DNA of 35,014 bases from CAUYUA01 sp963575675. GTDB taxonomy: Bacteria; Pseudomonadota; Alphaproteobacteria; Azospirillales; Azospirillaceae. Below the pieces are notes generated by a model. It saw only the letters and a list, made by a program, of their open reading frames with translations. It did not search any database and was not told where the DNA came from. Below, one piece after another: positions 31,629 to 35,014 of this stretch; positions within the stretch are counted from its first letter, which is position 1, and every line of letters starts with the position of its first letter. The stretch covers positions 1 through 35,014 of the forward strand of contig CAUYUA010000216.1 of assembly GCA_963575675.1 (NCBI GenBank). The letters run 5' to 3'. Made by a program: the position numbers and the translations under genes.

Positions 31629-32021
31629 ATGTCTCTTACTCACTTCTCACAACCTATGATTGCCGTTCGCGACTGTGAATCGTTAAAGTCGTGGGCAAAG
31701 GCTTTTATTTTAGGCGTAACCGTTCTGTGTGCAACCGTAGGCATGACGGTTATGGATGTCGCGGATAATCAGCCCATTGCCGTGGTTTTCTCTCCATTCT
31801 CCGACCCAATGAGCAATTGGCGGCGTGTGGCTCTTGTCGAGGGCGCCGTTATTCGCGAAACCTTCGGTGGAACGATTTTAATTGTGAGCGCCGAGAAGAT
31901 GTCTGATCGTGCGTTTCGTGCGGCTTTGCGTCGTGTGGGCGCTTGGGCGATCGTCAATCCGCAAATGGTGGGAGGGTGCGGTTTTTCCCGAGTGACTCTA
32001 AGTAGTTTAAATGATTTGTAA
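31629..32021 (+). CDS. Small membrane-anchored protein of unknown function
   Basis: 130 residues with an excellent ribosome site (GGAGG, 6 nt before ATG), which makes a real gene likely. One hydrophobic helix (about 25-45, AFILGVTVLCATVGMTVMDV) is followed by a soluble domain rich in short hydrophobic strands (AVVFSPFSDP, GGTILIVSAE, AWAIVNPQMVGGCGF), plausibly periplasmic, with one conserved-looking cysteine (Cys117). I recognise no family. It stands alone between cbiD and a chemoreceptor, with gaps of about 200-250 nt on each side, so it probably has its own promoter. Confidence 0.6.
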   Translation: MSLTHFSQPMIAVRDCESLKSWAKAFILGVTVLCATVGMTVMDVADNQPIAVVFSPFSDPMSNWRRVALVEGAVIRETFGGTILIVSAEKMSDRAFRAALRRVGAWAIVNPQMVGGCGFSRVTLSSLNDL

Positions 32022-32276
32022 GACTTTCTAGGTATTCTAAAATTTTTCACTGTTTTCTATTGTCGATCGAAACCTGTTGAGTGAACTAAGGATATTGGTT
32101 AAATTCGGTTAAGGCTGTTTTTCGGCTCAAACCGATCCGCAGCAAATTCGGTTGTTTGGAAGAATCAATATAATTGGAGCGTTCTTTGGAGTTTATGGTT
32201 TCTCCGCTGTTGTTCTTTGCAGCTATGCACGCGATGGCGCCATAATATCCGGAACGCTCGTTAGAGGGTGTGAGTG

Positions 32277-33815
32277 ATGACAAATTTGTCCATGGATCGT
32301 TACGGAAATTATGGCGGAGCTTCTCAAGAGAGAGCAGAAGACGGCGTGTCTCCCGAATTGTTGGCGATCCGTCAAACCGCAAGTAAAGCTTTCGTTTTCT
32401 ATTTATGGGGGCATCTTCCGATTTTTGCCCTCATCTGTATGTACTCCGGCAACAGCATGTTGTTTTCGATCGGCGCCGGAGCCGTCGTCGCCATCGTCGC
32501 CACCGTTGCGTGGATGAATGACGCGGCTGGATCAACAACGCGCTACACCATCGCCGCCGGCATGGCCTGTCAATGGATGATTCTAATCTACACCACCAGC
32601 GGGACGCCGGACGGCTTTATTCTCGACGCGCACATGATCTATTTTATTATGAACGCGATGTTGTCCGCGTATTTTTGCTGGCGCTGCATTTTGATCGTCA
32701 CAGTTCTTCCGGCGATTCATCACACGATCTTGTCGTTTGTCTTCCCTCTTATGGTGTGGCCCAGTAACCAGTTCACTTTTATTCATTACGCCAATCATGT
32801 TGTGATGGTGGTTTTGATCTCCGGCTCCATGATGTGGCTGACTGCGCGTGTGTTTTCGGTCTTCAGTGATTCATACGCTGCGCGTTTGCGTGCTCAAGAG
32901 GCTCAGGAACATGCCGAGCGCATCTCCGGCGAACAGTCGGCTCATCAGAGAAAAGCCGAAGACGACCGCCGCCTCGCCATGAGAAGGATTGCCGATCAGT
33001 TTGAAACCACTGTGCGTGGCGTGGTGTCGTCTGTGTCCGATGCGGCTTCGCAGATGGAAAATTCCGCGCAATCCTTGTCGCGCACCGCAGAAAACACTCG
33101 TGGGCAGTCTATGGCCGTCTCCAGCGCCGCCGAGCAGGCCTCCGCCAATGTCCAGACCGTCGCCGCCGCCACCGAAGAGCTTTCTTCTTCGGTCAATGAA
33201 ATCAGCCGTCAAGTTTCAGAATCTTCTCGAATCGCCACTGTCGCCGTCGATGAGGCCACAAAGACCAACGCCACCGTCGCAAGTCTTTCCGAGGCGGCTC
33301 AGAAGATCGGTGAGGTTGTTGGGTTGATTAATAACATCGCTTCGCAAACCAATCTTTTGGCGCTTAACGCCACCATTGAGGCCGCTCGCGCCGGAGAGGC
33401 GGGAAAAGGGTTCGCCGTTGTCGCCAGCGAGGTTAAAAATCTCGCCAATCAAACTGCAAAAGCTACGGACGATATTCAGGCTCAGGTTGGTCAGATGCAG
33501 TCCGTCACGGGGGTTGCCGTCGGCGCGATTCAGGGGATTACCTCCACGATCAGCCGCATGAGCGAGATTACTTCCACCATTGCCGCCGCTGTTAAAGAGC
33601 AAGACGCCGCAACTCGGGAGATTGCTCGTAGCGTTGAGCAAGCGTCGGTTGGAACGCGCCACGTTTCAGAAAACATCGCGATCGTCACGGATGCTGCATC
33701 GCAAACGCGTTCGATGGCTGAGGAGGTTTTGAGCGCTGCTCGCACGGTCTCGCGGCAGTCCGATACGCTGCGACGTGAGGTTGATCAATTCCTCGGCACT
33801 ATTAAGCAGGGATGA
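32277..33815 (+). CDS. Methyl-accepting chemotaxis protein with polytopic membrane sensor
   Basis: 512 residues from ATG 32277 (GAGGG 8 nt upstream; GTG 32274 is adjacent in frame). The N-terminal part is not a periplasmic domain but about six membrane helices (residues about 37-200), with short loops and a His-His pair in LPAIHHTILSF. A coiled-coil linker follows directly (RLRAQEAQEHAERISGEQ), without an obvious HAMP, then the signalling domain with tip NIASQTNLLALNATIEAARA near residue 355 and the flanking GKGFAVVASEVKNLA. No C-terminal CheR/CheB tether pentapeptide. Such membrane-embedded sensors often detect redox state, light or hydrophobic signals; the stimulus here is unknown. Confidence 0.92.
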   Translation: MTNLSMDRYGNYGGASQERAEDGVSPELLAIRQTASKAFVFYLWGHLPIFALICMYSGNSMLFSIGAGAVVAIVATVAWMNDAAGSTTRYTIAAGMACQWMILIYTTSGTPDGFILDAHMIYFIMNAMLSAYFCWRCILIVTVLPAIHHTILSFVFPLMVWPSNQFTFIHYANHVVMVVLISGSMMWLTARVFSVFSDSYAARLRAQEAQEHAERISGEQSAHQRKAEDDRRLAMRRIADQFETTVRGVVSSVSDAASQMENSAQSLSRTAENTRGQSMAVSSAAEQASANVQTVAAATEELSSSVNEISRQVSESSRIATVAVDEATKTNATVASLSEAAQKIGEVVGLINNIASQTNLLALNATIEAARAGEAGKGFAVVASEVKNLANQTAKATDDIQAQVGQMQSVTGVAVGAIQGITSTISRMSEITSTIAAAVKEQDAATREIARSVEQASVGTRHVSENIAIVTDAASQTRSMAEEVLSAARTVSRQSDTLRREVDQFLGTIKQG

Positions 33816-33861
33816 TTGATGGTGATGGTCTAAATAAGGATTGTAAGAATTAAAATTGAAA

Positions 33862-33937
33862 GGGTCCAGGGACTGTGTTCCTGGTCGCTGGGGATCATAA
33901 GGGGGGAGCGAAAGCCCCCCTTATTCGCGAAGCGATC
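33862..33937 (+). repeat. Gene-end hairpin repeat, family A, clean plus copy
   Basis: Nearly identical to 23140-23216: gggtccagggactgtgttcc, ggtcgctggggatcataagg, central hairpin around gcgaaag, cgcgaagcgatc. It lies 46 nt after the chemoreceptor stop, same orientation. A further cagtccctggcccctttcc (33955-33973) may be part of a second, decayed copy on the other strand. Confidence 0.85.
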
Positions 33938-34002
33938 TTTTCCCTGGCTTCTTTCAGTCCCTGGCCCCTTTCCAATTTGGCTGTCGTGTTCTTGCAAGAA
34001 TC

Positions 34003-35014
34003 TTACATTGAAAGAAAATAATGGAGCTGAGCCAGGCCATAACGCGCCAACAAACCAACTCGGCGGATTGCATATGGCGATTCTCCTCCACTCATATGCC
34101 CCCATTTTGTGGTTAAGAACGAACGGTATCCAAGACGTTGAGCCAAAATCGGGTCGCGTTCAACCACAAAGTCTCGTCCCGGTTTTCCCCACGGACAACA
34201 AAAATGAGCGCATGGAACGCCCAGACGTTCTTCAATGCGTTTTTTCGAGGCGCTCAATTCTTGTTCCGCTTCTTCATCGCTCAGCGTGACAAAGCGACGG
34301 TGGCGTGCGCTGTGTGAACCGATCGTCATGCCGGATTCAATCAAAATGCGGCAATCTTCCCATGTTAAAAACGTCGTCGGGCGACGGTGCGGGCCGAAGA
34401 AACGATCATGTTCCGGCGAGTGGTCTCCCGCGCGATTGACAATCAAGTCCGAAACCACAAAAATCGCCGCCGGAATATTTCTTTCCATAAGAATCGGCAG
34501 CCCATTCGAAAGCGTGTTGCGGAAGCCGTCATCGAATGTTAGGCAGAAGTAACGGCCATCGATTGCCGTTCCGGACTCCAACAGAGAGACCGCTTGATCT
34601 AAAGAAATGAATTCTCCGTATTTGCGCATTTCATCCATGTGACGCGCAAATCCGCGTCTCTCATCAGAAAAGACGTGGTGATAGAAAGGAAATCTCAGCC
34701 AACGACTGTCTGACGCGCCGCCGATGCATCGCCGATGCGCTCGAACAACCAAACTCGCCTGTTCGAGCTTTTGTCGCGCTTTCCACATGATTGGGCGAGG
34801 CGCCATGTGCTCGTCATAAGTGTCGGCGAAGCGTGGCGGCTCGGAGGAGGAAGCCGGGAATTTCTCGTAAAGAGCGGCCACGGACTGAGCATACACGTCC
34901 CAGGTGTAAGAGGCTGCGGTTTGACGTGCGATGTTTCCGAGTCGTTTCCGTTGCTCTGGGTTTTCAATCAAGCGAATCAACGCTGCGCACAGAGCGTCCG
35001 GATCGGCGGGAGGG
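34003..35014 (-). CDS. Glycosyltransferase / polysaccharide deacetylase fusion (partial, runs off right edge)
   Basis: The frame is open to the right edge, so the N-terminus is missing; 336 residues are visible. The first 50 or so (PPADPDALCAALIRLIENPE onward to SYTWDVYAQSVAALYEKF) match the C-terminal tail of GT4-family glycosyltransferases. After a linker comes a NodB-type (CE4) deacetylase domain: metal motif FCLTFDDGF near visible residue 160, the second motif GSHSARH (His at about 234 and 238), and a CPWGKPGRDF block in place of the usual RxPxG. The family removes N- or O-acetyl groups from polysaccharides. The combination suggests capsule, exopolysaccharide or lipopolysaccharide synthesis. 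The catalytic GT part cannot be judged from this window. Confidence 0.88.
   Translation of the reverse strand, partial: PPADPDALCAALIRLIENPEQRKRLGNIARQTAASYTWDVYAQSVAALYEKFPASSSEPPRFADTYDEHMAPRPIMWKARQKLEQASLVVRAHRRCIGGASDSRWLRFPFYHHVFSDERRGFARHMDEMRKYGEFISLDQAVSLLESGTAIDGRYFCLTFDDGFRNTLSNGLPILMERNIPAAIFVVSDLIVNRAGDHSPEHDRFFGPHRRPTTFLTWEDCRILIESGMTIGSHSARHRRFVTLSDEEAEQELSASKKRIEERLGVPCAHFCCPWGKPGRDFVVERDPILAQRLGYRSFLTTKWGHMSGGESPYAIRRVGLLARYGLAQLHYFLSM

Overview
The window looks like an alphaproteobacterial chromosome, or that of a close relative such as the Magnetococcales. The basis is moderate GC content, an alphaproteobacterial style of chemoreceptors and hybrid kinase, an aa3-type oxidase operon, a STAS-MlaE permease, cobalamin synthesis, and short GC-rich dispersed repeats at gene ends. 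This assignment is inference; no rRNA or marker gene is present to settle it.

Layout: (1) 1-5331, minus strand: a giant secreted adhesin, open at the left edge, with an N-terminal two-partner-secretion (filamentous-haemagglutinin) domain followed by a long array of GLUG repeats. (2) 5332-6192: AT-rich non-coding DNA with a good promoter for the adhesin. (3) 6193-14482, plus strand: a cytochrome oxidase cluster: subunit III, SCO copper chaperone, subunit II, subunit I, a 34-residue membrane peptide, heme O synthase, an ABC exporter, a TlpA-like thioredoxin, and a DUF420/CtaM-like membrane protein broken by a G9 tract. (4) 14483-14981: dispersed repeats, including a 194-bp MITE-like element. 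(5) 14982-18782, minus strand: a 1266-residue hybrid histidine kinase, divergent from a small cysteine-rich exported protein and a MoxR ATPase. (6) 20858-23105: a chemoreceptor frameshifted at a G8 tract. It is followed by a TPR/SPINDLY-type glycosyltransferase, a second MITE copy, trans-aconitate methyltransferase (minus), tRNA-Asn (minus), PgeF, a STAS-MlaE permease (minus), apt, tRNA-Pro, cbiD, a small orphan membrane protein and a second, polytopic chemoreceptor. (7) 34003-35014, minus strand: a glycosyltransferase/polysaccharide deacetylase fusion, open at the right edge.

How the genes fit together: the oxidase cluster carries its own copper delivery (SCO), heme O synthesis (CtaB), a thiol redox protein and a CtaM-like factor, so it is close to a self-contained assembly unit. 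Subunit I is of the YSHP (A2-like) kind and lacks the usual K-pathway lysine. The adhesin, two chemoreceptors, hybrid kinase, SPINDLY-like glycosyltransferase and GT/deacetylase suggest a motile, surface-attaching lifestyle.

The most notable signals are: two genes each interrupted exactly at a long poly-G run (phase variation or homopolymer sequencing error); a family of about 76-bp hairpin repeats placed just after stop codons, four times in the same orientation as the upstream gene; and the altered proton-channel residues of subunit I.
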